From positions 682,001-746,000 of the forward strand of contig NZ_JBCDNA010000001.1 in NCBI RefSeq assembly GCF_038433205.1: a stretch of DNA of 64,000 nucleotides. The letters run 5' to 3'. The DNA comes from Lutimonas vermicola (GTDB taxonomy: Bacteria; Bacteroidota; Bacteroidia; Flavobacteriales; Flavobacteriaceae). Positions 8,558-16,349 of the stretch are shown here, in pieces. The translations under genes and the position numbers were made by a program. How positions within the stretch are numbered: position 1 is the first letter of the stretch; every line of letters starts with the position of its first letter. The notes beneath the pieces are model-generated. The model made no database searches and had not been told where the DNA came from. It was given only the letters and a program-made list of their open reading frames with translations.

Positions 8558-8707
8558 TTACCTGTAATTCTCCATAAACTCATCCAGTGTCAATGCCGGT
8601 TTTAGGTTTCTCGCCAAATAATGCTCCTGATAAATCTTGTAACTTCGTTTGGCAAAACTACTGACCTTTTTGGTCGAATCTAGATCATCTTGTAATTGTG
8701 TTTTCAT
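8558..8707 (-). CDS. Small hypothetical protein, 49 residues
   Basis: An ATG at 8705-8707 opens a 49-codon frame ending in TAA at 8558-8560. The product starts MKTQLQDDLDSTKKVSSF and ends DEFMENYR. It is charged, mostly helical in character and has no signal peptide or membrane segment. Codon choice looks like that of neighbouring genes, and the frame is outside the repeats. No ribosome binding site or consensus promoter was found within 150 bp. It could be a real small protein or a chance frame. Confidence 0.4.
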   Translation of the reverse strand: MKTQLQDDLDSTKKVSSFAKRSYKIYQEHYLARNLKPALTLDEFMENYR

Positions 8708-8818
8708 AACAGAAGTTTTTAGAGAGGTTAACTTTTCTTAAGGCTTACATATCAAGGTATTATTCAATATTACAAAAATTATGGTAGCTGACCAAAATTT
8801 TTATAAAAATCAAACTGC

Positions 8819-8865
8819 TTGACAATTCTCAAAATGGATTTTAAAAGGTTCATCAAATAAATTTG
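8819..8865 (+). promoter_or_regulatory. TTGA-N6-TCAA site and -7 box TAAATTTG
   Basis: TTGACAATTCTCAA (8819-8832) has the TTGA-N6-TCAA core of Crp/Fnr sites. A perfect -7 box TAAATTTG lies at 8858-8865, with a centre-to-box distance of 32.5 bp. This differs by 3 bp from the three better-matched examples in this window. It precedes a decayed frame at 8904. Confidence 0.35.
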
Positions 8866-8903
8866 AGATATATTACACTTTTTGCAACCTAAGCAGCTTT
8901 TCC

Positions 8904-9010
8904 ATGAAAAGAACTATCCTTGTCCTCTTGCTTGTTGATTCTGATATAAGGACAGCTATGCCCTGAAATTGTTGGTGCGATCAGGAAAAAAGAACTCAAT
9001 AGTGCCTTAG
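8904..9010 (+). pseudogene. Possible remnant of a universal stress protein gene
   Basis: An ATG at 8904-8906 gives MKRTILVLLLVDSDIRTAMP and then a stop. Two bases out of frame, from 8954, the sequence reads SYALKLLVRSGKKNSIVP and then a stop. Together these resemble a Usp start ('MKRTILVPTDFSD...ALKLL'), shortened and frameshifted. The upstream Fnr-like site and -7 box would suit a former usp promoter. The resemblance is short and may be accidental. Confidence 0.25.
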
Positions 9011-9050
9011 AAGTATTCAAATTCTATAGTGATCATTCTTGCAGGCAAAT

Positions 9051-9136
9051 AAAAAACCGGCCGAAGAAAACTACAGCCGGTTTTTCAGAGGGGAAAAGTA
9101 ACTTTTAGATCATCAGAGGGGAAAAGTAACTTATTT
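9051..9136 (-). ncRNA. Candidate Fnr-controlled small RNA with two C-rich repeats
   Basis: A full consensus promoter on the minus strand (see 9141-9183) would start a transcript near 9136. The transcript ends in an intrinsic terminator at 9085-9051, giving about 85 nt. It carries an 18-nt sequence twice in tandem, GTTACTTTTCCCCTCTGA, on the minus strand of 9113-9130 and 9085-9102, period 28. No useful start codon is present (one ATG is followed after one codon by TAA). Repeated unpaired C-rich motifs are the targeting elements of RsaE/RoxS-type small RNAs in Firmicutes, which also respond to redox state; the analogy is functional and no homology is claimed. Confidence 0.68.
9052..9085. terminator. 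Bidirectional intrinsic terminator
   Basis: AAAAACCGGC (9052-9061) pairs perfectly with GCCGGTTTTT (9076-9085) across a 14-nt loop. It has a T-run in both directions. On the minus strand it ends the small RNA, and on the plus strand it would end anything read from the 8858 promoter. Confidence 0.85.
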
Positions 9137-9140
9137 TGTT

Positions 9141-9183
9141 CAAATCTACATTTGATTTCCAACACTCAAAATGACCTGGGTCA
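9141..9183 (-). promoter_or_regulatory. Promoter with Crp/Fnr-type site for the small RNA
   Basis: On the minus strand, TTGAC-CCAG-GTCAT (plus strand 9171-9184) is followed by -33 TTTG (9169-9166), a 17-bp spacer and a perfect -7 box TAGATTTG (9148-9141). The palindrome centre (9177.5) is 29.5 bp from the start of the -7 box, identical to the usp and lipoprotein promoters. This is the best-formed promoter in the window. Confidence 0.72.
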
Positions 9184-9326
9184 ATATAATCTATGATTGT
9201 GGTCAATAAATGCATTTTTTTTTTTGATCAATGCAATACCGAATGGAAAAACAGGCTCTAAAAGTTACGGTTTTTTTAGTGAACCATGAGTCATTAAAGT
9301 TTATACAAATGAATCTGCCTGTATCA

Positions 9327-10646
9327 TTACTCCTTCCAAAAAGGAATATAATCAGTTGGCTTAAAAATAAGCGTGTCTTTCCCGTTCAGGCTTTCGTAAA
9401 ACAACACGTCAATGCGTAAGCTGTGTTCTCCCCTGCTCAAAGAGCCAACGTCCAAAATGGTCCCAAGGCCTTGATTTTTTCTTTGCAGATGATCATAAAA
9501 CCTGTAGTTCACGTTTTGAATCAGGCTGTCGTCCACAAAAAGACGAAATCTTTGGCTATGACAATCCAAAGCTTTGGCGGCATTCATAGTGTCGCGTGCC
9601 ATATCCCTTTTGCCCAGGAAAAAAACACCCTTTTTAGCGGGTACCAGATCAGGGCACAACAATTTGATGACTTGGTCATCGGTACGACCATTATAGGGTA
9701 AAAACAATTCTATAAATCCATTGGTAACGAATTTTGAACCTATGCTGGCAGAAAATATAAGGGTGCTTCCATCCCATGTATCATCATAATAGTCATTACC
9801 AAGGGTTTCGGGATCACGGCGCTCGGGCAGGTAAGAGTGGGTTTCAAAACTCATTGATGATATCATCGTAAAAATCAGCATATAAGGAATTAAAAACAGT
9901 ACTACTTTGCGTCCGTATCTGTTGTCTATGAGGTTGTAGTACAATGGCCTGTACACAAATGATAAAGTAATGATGCTAAAAAACCTATAGACGGGATAAT
10001 ACAATGTTGCAATGCGCTTTCGTTTTTTGATCCATCCCAATGTTATAAAATCCAGACAATAGACAATTCCTCCGATGAGGTACAAAATGAACACCGGGAT
10101 CAACAGTACCAGCCATCCATTATGTAAATATCTCTCTGTATACTCTATGGAAAGCGCCATAAAAATAATGCCGATGACAAACAGTCCTGTCGAAATAAGA
10201 ATAAAAATGATCAAAAAAGTAAAACCAAAAACAATACTGCAAAGTTGTTCAAGTCGCTCAATATAAGAATCAAAACTAACAATCTTTTTTTTGAGAAAAT
10301 GGTCAAACTTAGGGCTGAAATTTAGTTTCTTAAAATCAATTTCATTCGAAACATAGCGTATGCCTATGGTACTGATCCACAAACCCCTTAATAAAACATG
10401 TAAGACCAAATTGATCATCAAAACGTACCAGGCGCCGAGAATAATCTGAAACGGAAGGATAAGTGTTTGGAAATAATCGTTCCCCGTGGTCAGCAGATAA
10501 ATTTGATATTCGAAACTGCCAAGGTCATCAAAAGCACTGGCCAACAGGAATATTGCGAAACCGGAAATCAGCAATTCCAGCTGCCAGCTTTCCTGTTGCA
10601 GAATTTCCAGCCATTTTACAAATGATTTGTTTTTGTGATTATCCAT
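9327..10646 (-). CDS. Uncharacterised multi-pass membrane protein
   Basis: The product has about 439 residues from MDNHKNKSFVKW; an in-frame ATG 11 codons upstream (10679) is possible but adds a non-conserved-looking extension. Hydrophobic segments at roughly 25-45, 60-90, 140-165, 175-200 and 255-270 predict five or six membrane spans. A soluble C-terminal domain of about 150 residues follows ('DTWDGSTLIFSASIGSKFVTNGFIELFLPYN' and beyond), rich in strand-like segments. I do not recognise a named family. No operon partner is evident; the next gene upstream is over 200 bp away. Confidence 0.72.
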   Translation of the reverse strand: MDNHKNKSFVKWLEILQQESWQLELLISGFAIFLLASAFDDLGSFEYQIYLLTTGNDYFQTLILPFQIILGAWYVLMINLVLHVLLRGLWISTIGIRYVSNEIDFKKLNFSPKFDHFLKKKIVSFDSYIERLEQLCSIVFGFTFLIIFILISTGLFVIGIIFMALSIEYTERYLHNGWLVLLIPVFILYLIGGIVYCLDFITLGWIKKRKRIATLYYPVYRFFSIITLSFVYRPLYYNLIDNRYGRKVVLFLIPYMLIFTMISSMSFETHSYLPERRDPETLGNDYYDDTWDGSTLIFSASIGSKFVTNGFIELFLPYNGRTDDQVIKLLCPDLVPAKKGVFFLGKRDMARDTMNAAKALDCHSQRFRLFVDDSLIQNVNYRFYDHLQRKNQGLGTILDVGSLSRGEHSLRIDVLFYESLNGKDTLIFKPTDYIPFWKE

Positions 10647-10850
10647 TGGCTCTATTGGCATTGTTCCTCTAAGGTACACATTTTAGGATACTTAAAGGTG
10701 GCCATGGTCCGTTATTAACCCACAAACATTTGTAAACATTTATACAGCGGAAGAAAAAGGTTTTATAAAATCGACGCATCGAATCTACCACGATGCCGAA
10801 AGGCCTTCTAGCATATCTTTTGGCGTGTTAAAAAAATGATCAAAGCTATT

Positions 10851-11174
10851 TTAATTACCCTTTTGACGTTTTGAAACAACGAGCCAGTAATATATCACAA
10901 TGGTATAAAAGATACCTCCGAAACCCATAAGCAGCGCCAGTGCCGGAGAGAATAGCAAAACGATAACAGCGGTAAAATAATAGAGCCCTACGCCTTGAAT
11001 GCACTTTTTGAGCCGGCGTCGTTCCTCCTCTTCGTTTGGCCATAATCGGCTGCCTCTGAAGAAATTCTTATAGGCAGGATGAATAAATTTTTCTGTCAGG
11101 ATAGCGAACCACAGGATCAGCGTAATGATCACTAAAATCGTACTCCCAACATCGGTAAACAGTAGTATGTTCAT
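10851..11174 (-). CDS. Small membrane protein, uncharacterised
   Basis: This 107-residue protein has a hydrophobic segment at about 9-27, a charged central stretch ('RLWPNEEEERRRLKKC', about 43-58) and two more hydrophobic segments at about 64-80 and 84-100. The layout predicts three membrane spans with a basic cytoplasmic loop. No family is recognised. It lies on the same strand as the neighbouring lipoprotein pseudogene (11242), but the spacing does not prove co-transcription. Confidence 0.6.
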   Translation of the reverse strand: MNILLFTDVGSTILVIITLILWFAILTEKFIHPAYKNFFRGSRLWPNEEEERRRLKKCIQGVGLYYFTAVIVLLFSPALALLMGFGGIFYTIVIYYWLVVSKRQKGN

Positions 11175-11241
11175 AACAGATACAACACGGAAAATTGCGT
11201 GCCCGTATATAAAACTCTAAATATCAGGATTTAGTATGAAT

Positions 11242-11916
11242 TCAATAAATTAATATAAAATCGAATAGCACAGCCTGCAATTTATATTTCGATTCGGTAC
11301 TTTCAGGATCGCCTATCCCTGCATTTAATTTTTTGGTTTCCATTTCACTTGCGAATTCCTCAGGAAGATCGATCCAGCCCTTTTCCTGGTAAATTCTTAG
11401 CATATTGCTTCTAAAATGGTACACATTGATATTGTCATGATCCAGGTCGATAAAAAAGTCATAGGCATTGCTAGGGCAATCATGCTGTTTGCAACCGCTC
11501 ATATGAACAATATTGTCGGCGATCTGAACAGGCGTCTCTGTGTTATAGTTTAAAAGCAGTGCTATATAATTAAACCTGTCGAGCTGTTGCAAACGATCGG
11601 CCAGTACTTTATTTTCAAAGAGTTTCTCCTGAGCTGCATATTTTCAGTTAAAGGTGACTAAAAAACCCAGAGGTACATCCGGGACTTCCATTCCAGGCTC
11701 CTCTTTTGCCGCTGGTGGTGCCATTTCCTCCTTTTGCTGTACTTCAGGCTCAGATGGCAGTTCTGTTTTGATCTTGTTACAACCTGCAATGAGTATTATA
11801 AAAACTGCTAAAAGGGTTGTTTTTTTATGAGCTATTGTTTTGATACAGCTCAGCCTAAAGATAAGGATTAAATTAAAAATTGGTAGAGAAATGATATATA
11901 GACACCTGGCATACAA
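11242..11916 (-). pseudogene. Lipoprotein gene broken by an in-frame TGA
   Basis: Two frames in the same phase are separated by a TGA at 11644-11646. The upstream part has a lipoprotein signal, 'LLAVFIILIAGC', followed by a Pro/Glu-rich linker ending 'PLGFLVTFN'. Directly after the TGA the frame continues 'KYAAQEKLFENKVLADRLQQLDRF' and on to the end at 11242, with no ATG at its head. The signal would naturally begin at '[M]KTIAHKK', where the first codon is ATC (11844-11842). The only upstream ATG (11916) would make an over-long 46-residue leader. Both defects point to a decayed gene; a sequencing error or stop read-through is the alternative. The family is unknown. Confidence 0.55.
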
Positions 11917-11980
11917 TTCATGGACTCATCATATGATTTTCAGGTCCGGGTAAAAATTCCTGCTATTCGGACAGTTTAAA

Positions 11981-12032
11981 AGGACGTTCGTCCTAATTCC
12001 TTTTTCCATGAGAACAGGTTTAAATATATTTA
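11981..12032 (+). promoter_or_regulatory. Palindrome AGGACGTTCGTCCT and -7-like box upstream of multicopper oxidase
   Basis: AGGACG-TT-CGTCCT (11981-11994) is a 14-bp perfect palindrome. A -7-like box TATATTTA (12025-12032, one mismatch) lies downstream, 17 bp before the ATG. No -33 TTG is seen at proper spacing. The palindrome may be the operator of a TetR- or CRP-like regulator; this is inference from position and symmetry. Confidence 0.35.
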
Positions 12033-12048
12033 TTAAAAAATCAGCACC

Positions 12049-14025
12049 GTGATGTCATATATAAAAAATAGTGTAAAACTCCTCTTATTACTTCTTATGA
12101 TAAGCTGTCAAGAGGAAAACCGTCAACAAGCATATAATCTGGATTTTATAAGAAGTAGAAATGTGAATTGCGGAACCCCAAAAGCGTCACTTGCAAGTAT
12201 TTTTCCTTTCACCTCTTTCAAAGACACGCTCAATACCATAGATCATCCGCGTTACCTTGAAGCCGGTAAACCTACAGGCCTGGATCGTATTCTCCCAAAT
12301 GATAATCGTGTTCCTGCCGGGGAATTGAGTAACAATAACCTGCAACTCGACCTTGAAGTGAAATGGGGAGATTTCAGAATGGAAACACCAGACAGGCCGG
12401 GCGTTAAACTGGTAGCCATTGGAGAAGTTGGAAAACCGGCTACAATACCTTCTCCTCTTGTGAGGATAAAAAAGGGTAGTATTATAAATGCCACGATTCA
12501 CAACACGCTTAAAGATTCTACCATCACCCTTTATGGTTTTCAAAAAAGACCCTATACTGTCAAAGACAGTTTGTTTATTCTTCCCGGAGAAACCGGAAAA
12601 GTAAGCTTTGAAGCCGGAGAACCGGGTACTTATATGTACTGGATTCAATTGGGAAAGGGAAACAAAAAGGAGTTTTTTGGCGAAGAATCAGAACAACTTG
12701 CCGGTGCATTTGTTGTAGATCCGGAAGAAGGTTCTCCATCAGACAGGATCTTTGTGATCAATGCTTTCAGTAATAAGCATAAACAAAAAGACGGTAAGGA
12801 TTTATGGGTGGAATCATTAACTATTAATGGTCTTTCCTGGCCCTTTACCGAAAGGATAGAACCCGAGGTGGGTGACATACTGCAATGGAAGGTAATCAAT
12901 GCTTCGAACAGGAACCACCCTATGCATTTACATGGTTTTTATTTTGATGTCCTGGAACGGGGAAATGTTCAAAGCACAAGTATTTTGGATAAAGAACAAA
13001 TACCCAAAGTGGTCACCGAAACCATGAGAGGAAAAACCACCATGCAAATGCGCTGGGAAGTAATGCGGCCCGGGAATTGGTTGTTTCATTGTCATTTGTC
13101 TTTTCATGTGTCTTCTGACATCCGTTTGCCTGATGCTGAAAAGCTTGATCCTGAAGGAACTCATCAGCACATGGCAGGTCTTGTTATTGGAATCAAAGTA
13201 AAAGATGGTGCTTCTGACCTTTTTTCAAAAGGGGCTCCAAAAAACCTAAATTTATATGCAACCAAATCGACTGACCAGTTCAGTACCTATAAATTTTCTG
13301 ATCAAAATACAGATAAAGCCTTTACACCCGGCGACCTTCTGGTGCTAAATCAATATCAAACTACGAATATAACAGTCAAGAACACAACGGATGAACCCAC
13401 TTCAGTGCATTGGCACGGGCTTGAAATAGACAGTTGGTCAGACGGGGTACCCAACTGGAGTTCTTCTGACGGACGCACTTCCCCGGAAATTGAGCCCGGT
13501 GATTCATTTTCCTACAAACTGTCTGCGATGCGCCCCGGAACCTTTGTCTATCACAGTCACCTGGATGATATCAAACAGCTCACAAAGGGTCTGTATGGCC
13601 CGATGATCGTTATTGGCGAGAACGAAGTATACCACCCTGAATTAGATCATTTTTATATGATGGGATGGAAAACCAGCTTTCCCGGAAAGCCGGAAGACCT
13701 GGATCTTAACGGATGGGAGGAAGTTCCCGATCAGCTGGCAAAAATTGGTGAAACGCACAGGCTGCGGCTCATCAATATCGCACCGGCCGGGAATGGTTGG
13801 GTAAGAATGACCAAAGATGACGAGATCGTTCCTATCAAAGCCATGGCCAAAGACGGAGCAGAATTTCCCCTGCCCCAGCAAATCGAGCTTGATGTATCGC
13901 CAAGGTTATTTGTTGGAGAAACAGCCGATTACAGTTTTACCCCGACCGAGCCCGGCGTATATACTTTTAAGGTTAATTATATGATGGCCCGCTGGGAACA
14001 GACCTGGATCGTAACTGAACAATAA
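12049..14025 (+). CDS. Multicopper oxidase lipoprotein with permuted domain order
   Basis: This 658-residue copper-dependent oxidase has a lipoprotein signal ('LLLLLLMISC'), so it should be anchored in the envelope and face the periplasm or surface. All four copper-ligand motifs are present: H290-PMHLHG, H347-C348-H349-x3-H353, H454-W-H456-G and H502-S-H504. In standard three-domain laccases the HWHG and HxH motifs are N-terminal and the HPxHLHG / HCHxxxH pair is C-terminal; here the order is reversed. The position five residues after H353 is Ile, where many relatives have an axial Met. It may oxidise Cu(I), phenols or other metals. A palindrome precedes the gene. Confidence 0.9.
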   Translation: MMSYIKNSVKLLLLLLMISCQEENRQQAYNLDFIRSRNVNCGTPKASLASIFPFTSFKDTLNTIDHPRYLEAGKPTGLDRILPNDNRVPAGELSNNNLQLDLEVKWGDFRMETPDRPGVKLVAIGEVGKPATIPSPLVRIKKGSIINATIHNTLKDSTITLYGFQKRPYTVKDSLFILPGETGKVSFEAGEPGTYMYWIQLGKGNKKEFFGEESEQLAGAFVVDPEEGSPSDRIFVINAFSNKHKQKDGKDLWVESLTINGLSWPFTERIEPEVGDILQWKVINASNRNHPMHLHGFYFDVLERGNVQSTSILDKEQIPKVVTETMRGKTTMQMRWEVMRPGNWLFHCHLSFHVSSDIRLPDAEKLDPEGTHQHMAGLVIGIKVKDGASDLFSKGAPKNLNLYATKSTDQFSTYKFSDQNTDKAFTPGDLLVLNQYQTTNITVKNTTDEPTSVHWHGLEIDSWSDGVPNWSSSDGRTSPEIEPGDSFSYKLSAMRPGTFVYHSHLDDIKQLTKGLYGPMIVIGENEVYHPELDHFYMMGWKTSFPGKPEDLDLNGWEEVPDQLAKIGETHRLRLINIAPAGNGWVRMTKDDEIVPIKAMAKDGAEFPLPQQIELDVSPRLFVGETADYSFTPTEPGVYTFKVNYMMARWEQTWIVTEQ

Positions 14026-14176
14026 TAAATTCCGGTATTACATCCTTTTCAAACAATGATCAAAAATTTAAAACGTCCTACACTCTTTTAGGCGTAAGGG
14101 CCAAAAAAGCATTGTTTATCCTGTTGCTGATTATTGGGATCAATTTGGTAAGCTAAGCCATTATGGAGCCTTCTGT

Positions 14177-15055
14177 TTAATCTTTGTTTAACTGTTTTAT
14201 GTATTCCTCCAAATTGGCCTTGATCTCAGGATCCAAATCCGGTTCCCTGATCTCCTTATACGTTTTCAGGGTGTCAAATAGAATTCGGGCCACAAGATAA
14301 CGCGCGCTGGCTTTATCGTCTGCAGGGATGGTATACCAGGGTGCATGGGGTTTTGAAGTATGGTTAATGGCTTCCTGATAGCAATGTTGGTACTGATCCC
14401 ATAGCTTTCTCTCTTTAAGGTCACCCGGAGAAAACTTCCAGTACTTCTTTTCCTTGATCAGCCTTCTTAACAGGCGGTTCTTTTGTTCCCCTTTAGACAA
14501 ATGCAAAAAGAATTTAAAAATGATGGTACCATTTTTGGCGATATGATCTTCAAAATTATTAATTTGATCGAAGCGCTCTTGCCAGAAATTTTCTTTGATA
14601 TCTTCAACCGATTCAATTCCCGGAATATTTTCGCTCATGATGTAACCCGGGTGTACCCTGGTAACCAAAACATTTTCATAATGGGTACGGTTAAAGATCC
14701 CGAATTTTCCTTTGGCAGGAAGGGCTATATAATGACGCCATAAATAGTCATGTGCCAACTCGAGCGGGGTGGGTACTTTAAAACTATGCACCACTATCCC
14801 CCGGGTATTGAAATCTTTGAACACTTCCCTGATCAAACTGTCTTTACCGGCAGTATCCATACCCTGGATGCAAATAAGCACTGCGTATTTTCCATGGGCA
14901 TAAAGAGTATCCTGAAGCTTGCCCAATTTTTTTCTCACGTGTCTCAGCTCTTTTTCAACTGATTTTTCGTCAGTTTCAAGATGCAGCAAGGTGGGCCTGT
15001 TGATTAATTCAATTTGGGATTTGACTTTATAATCGTCTATTGTAATACTTTTCAT
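14177..15055 (-). CDS. ppk2: Polyphosphate kinase 2 family phosphotransferase
   Basis: This 292-residue cytoplasmic enzyme of the PPK2 family transfers phosphate between polyphosphate and nucleotides (AMP, ADP or GDP depending on class). The Walker A motif is 'GMDTAGKDS' (65-73), a PPK2 lid-region arginine lies in 'FNTRGIVVHSFKVPT', and the Walker B-like stretch is 'GIFNRTHYENVLVTRVHP' (about 118-135). The C-terminal 'HAPWYTIPADDKASARYLVARILFDTL' is characteristic. The length matches single-domain PPK2. It is convergent with the multicopper oxidase gene and monocistronic. The exact nucleotide preference cannot be read from sequence. Confidence 0.93.
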   Translation of the reverse strand: MKSITIDDYKVKSQIELINRPTLLHLETDEKSVEKELRHVRKKLGKLQDTLYAHGKYAVLICIQGMDTAGKDSLIREVFKDFNTRGIVVHSFKVPTPLELAHDYLWRHYIALPAKGKFGIFNRTHYENVLVTRVHPGYIMSENIPGIESVEDIKENFWQERFDQINNFEDHIAKNGTIIFKFFLHLSKGEQKNRLLRRLIKEKKYWKFSPGDLKERKLWDQYQHCYQEAINHTSKPHAPWYTIPADDKASARYLVARILFDTLKTYKEIREPDLDPEIKANLEEYIKQLNKD

Positions 15056-15277
15056 GTGGATATCTGTTGTGACCTTACAGGATCAATGTAAATATAAGGA
15101 TTATATCCTTTTTGAATTTTGTATCATTAAATAAAGCTTGTCTTGTGATCATAGTGAACGATTTTATTTTTTGATTTGACAGCATTAATAAAAGTAATTT
15201 GTACATTTATTCTGTAACACGGGTTAGATCCTTTATTGCCGATCAATTCAAAACAAAAATTTCTAAAAAAAAGAATC

Positions 15278-16339
15278 ATGAGAAATTCACAAAAGCAGTT
15301 CGTTTTAAGGGGCACGATCATCAAAATTTGTTTTATTTTCTTAATGACCTTGCCTGTACATGCACAAAATTATATGGTAGGGGCCGATTTATCTTTTTTG
15401 AAAGAAGCTGAAGACAATGGCTTTTTATTCAAAGAAAACGGGCAAAGCAAACCTGGTTTGGAGCTGTTTAAGGAGCATGGCTATACCTGGGTGCGTTTAC
15501 GATTGTTTCACAGCCCGACAACCTTGCCAAATAGCCTTGAATACACCCTGGAAATGGCGAAGGAAGCAAAAAAGCAGGGTTTTAAATTTTTGCTCGATTA
15601 TCATTATTCGGATACATGGGCAGATCCTGCACAGCAGTCTATTCCAAAAGACTGGGAGGGGAAATCCCAGCCGGAATTGGAAGAAGCCGTATATGAATAC
15701 ACAAGGACCACAATGATGGCATTTCGGGATGCAGGAGTTTTTCCGGATATGGTACAGGTTGGCAATGAGATCAGCAATGGCATGTTGTGGCCAAATGGAA
15801 AATTACCTGAGAATTGGGATAATTTTGCTGCTTTGGTTCAAGCCGGCATCAATGGTGTTTATGCAAGTTGCGGCAACAACCCCTGCCCTGAAATAATGAT
15901 TCATATTGATAAAGGCGGGGATCTGGATTACACAAAGTACTTCTATGACAAAATTGATTCCTATCATATACAGTTTGACCTTATCGGACAATCCTATTAT
16001 CCATGGTGGCACGGCAGTTTGCTGGATCTGCGAGAGTGTTTGAACTTTACCGCCGAAACATATAAAAAAGATGTTATCCTGGTCGAAGTAGCCTATAACT
16101 ACAGTCCTCAGGAATACATTGGCAAAAATGCACCCTTTCCTGAAAGCCCCGAGGGTCAAAAAGAATTCTTGGAGGAAGTAAATCGAATTATTTTGAATAT
16201 ACCCAACAACAGAGGAAAAGGCATATTCTGGTGGGAAGCTGCTGCTCCCAACAAGGGGTTCTCATCCAGGACTTTTTTCCGAAACGATGGCAATGCCTTA
16301 CCGGTTATAAGCGTATTTGATAAGTTTAGCAGGCATTAA
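15278..16339 (+). CDS. GH53 endo-beta-1,4-galactanase
   Basis: This 353-residue secreted glycoside hydrolase of family 53 cleaves beta-1,4-galactan side chains of pectin or arabinogalactan. The start at 15278 (MRNSQKQF) gives a clean signal peptide ending 'LPVHA|QN'; an ATG 14 codons upstream would add a polar extension. Catalytic residues are the acid/base E164 in 'VQVGNEIS' and the nucleophile E270 in 'ILVEVAYN', numbered from this start. 'YTWVRLRLFH' and 'FLLDYHYSDTWADP' are family hallmarks. It has no T9SS domain, so it is probably periplasmic. It could cooperate with the GH2 enzyme at 45892, though the genes are far apart. Confidence 0.93.
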   Translation: MRNSQKQFVLRGTIIKICFIFLMTLPVHAQNYMVGADLSFLKEAEDNGFLFKENGQSKPGLELFKEHGYTWVRLRLFHSPTTLPNSLEYTLEMAKEAKKQGFKFLLDYHYSDTWADPAQQSIPKDWEGKSQPELEEAVYEYTRTTMMAFRDAGVFPDMVQVGNEISNGMLWPNGKLPENWDNFAALVQAGINGVYASCGNNPCPEIMIHIDKGGDLDYTKYFYDKIDSYHIQFDLIGQSYYPWWHGSLLDLRECLNFTAETYKKDVILVEVAYNYSPQEYIGKNAPFPESPEGQKEFLEEVNRIILNIPNNRGKGIFWWEAAAPNKGFSSRTFFRNDGNALPVISVFDKFSRH

Positions 16340-16349
16340 ATGCAGTGGT

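Noticed and set aside
9231..9419. 62-residue plus-strand frame next to the small RNA
   Set aside because: It overlaps the end of the membrane protein gene on the opposite strand and has no consensus promoter; the Fnr-type site there points the other way.
12187..12648. 153-residue frame opposite the multicopper oxidase
   Set aside because: Antisense shadow; no independent start signal or domain.
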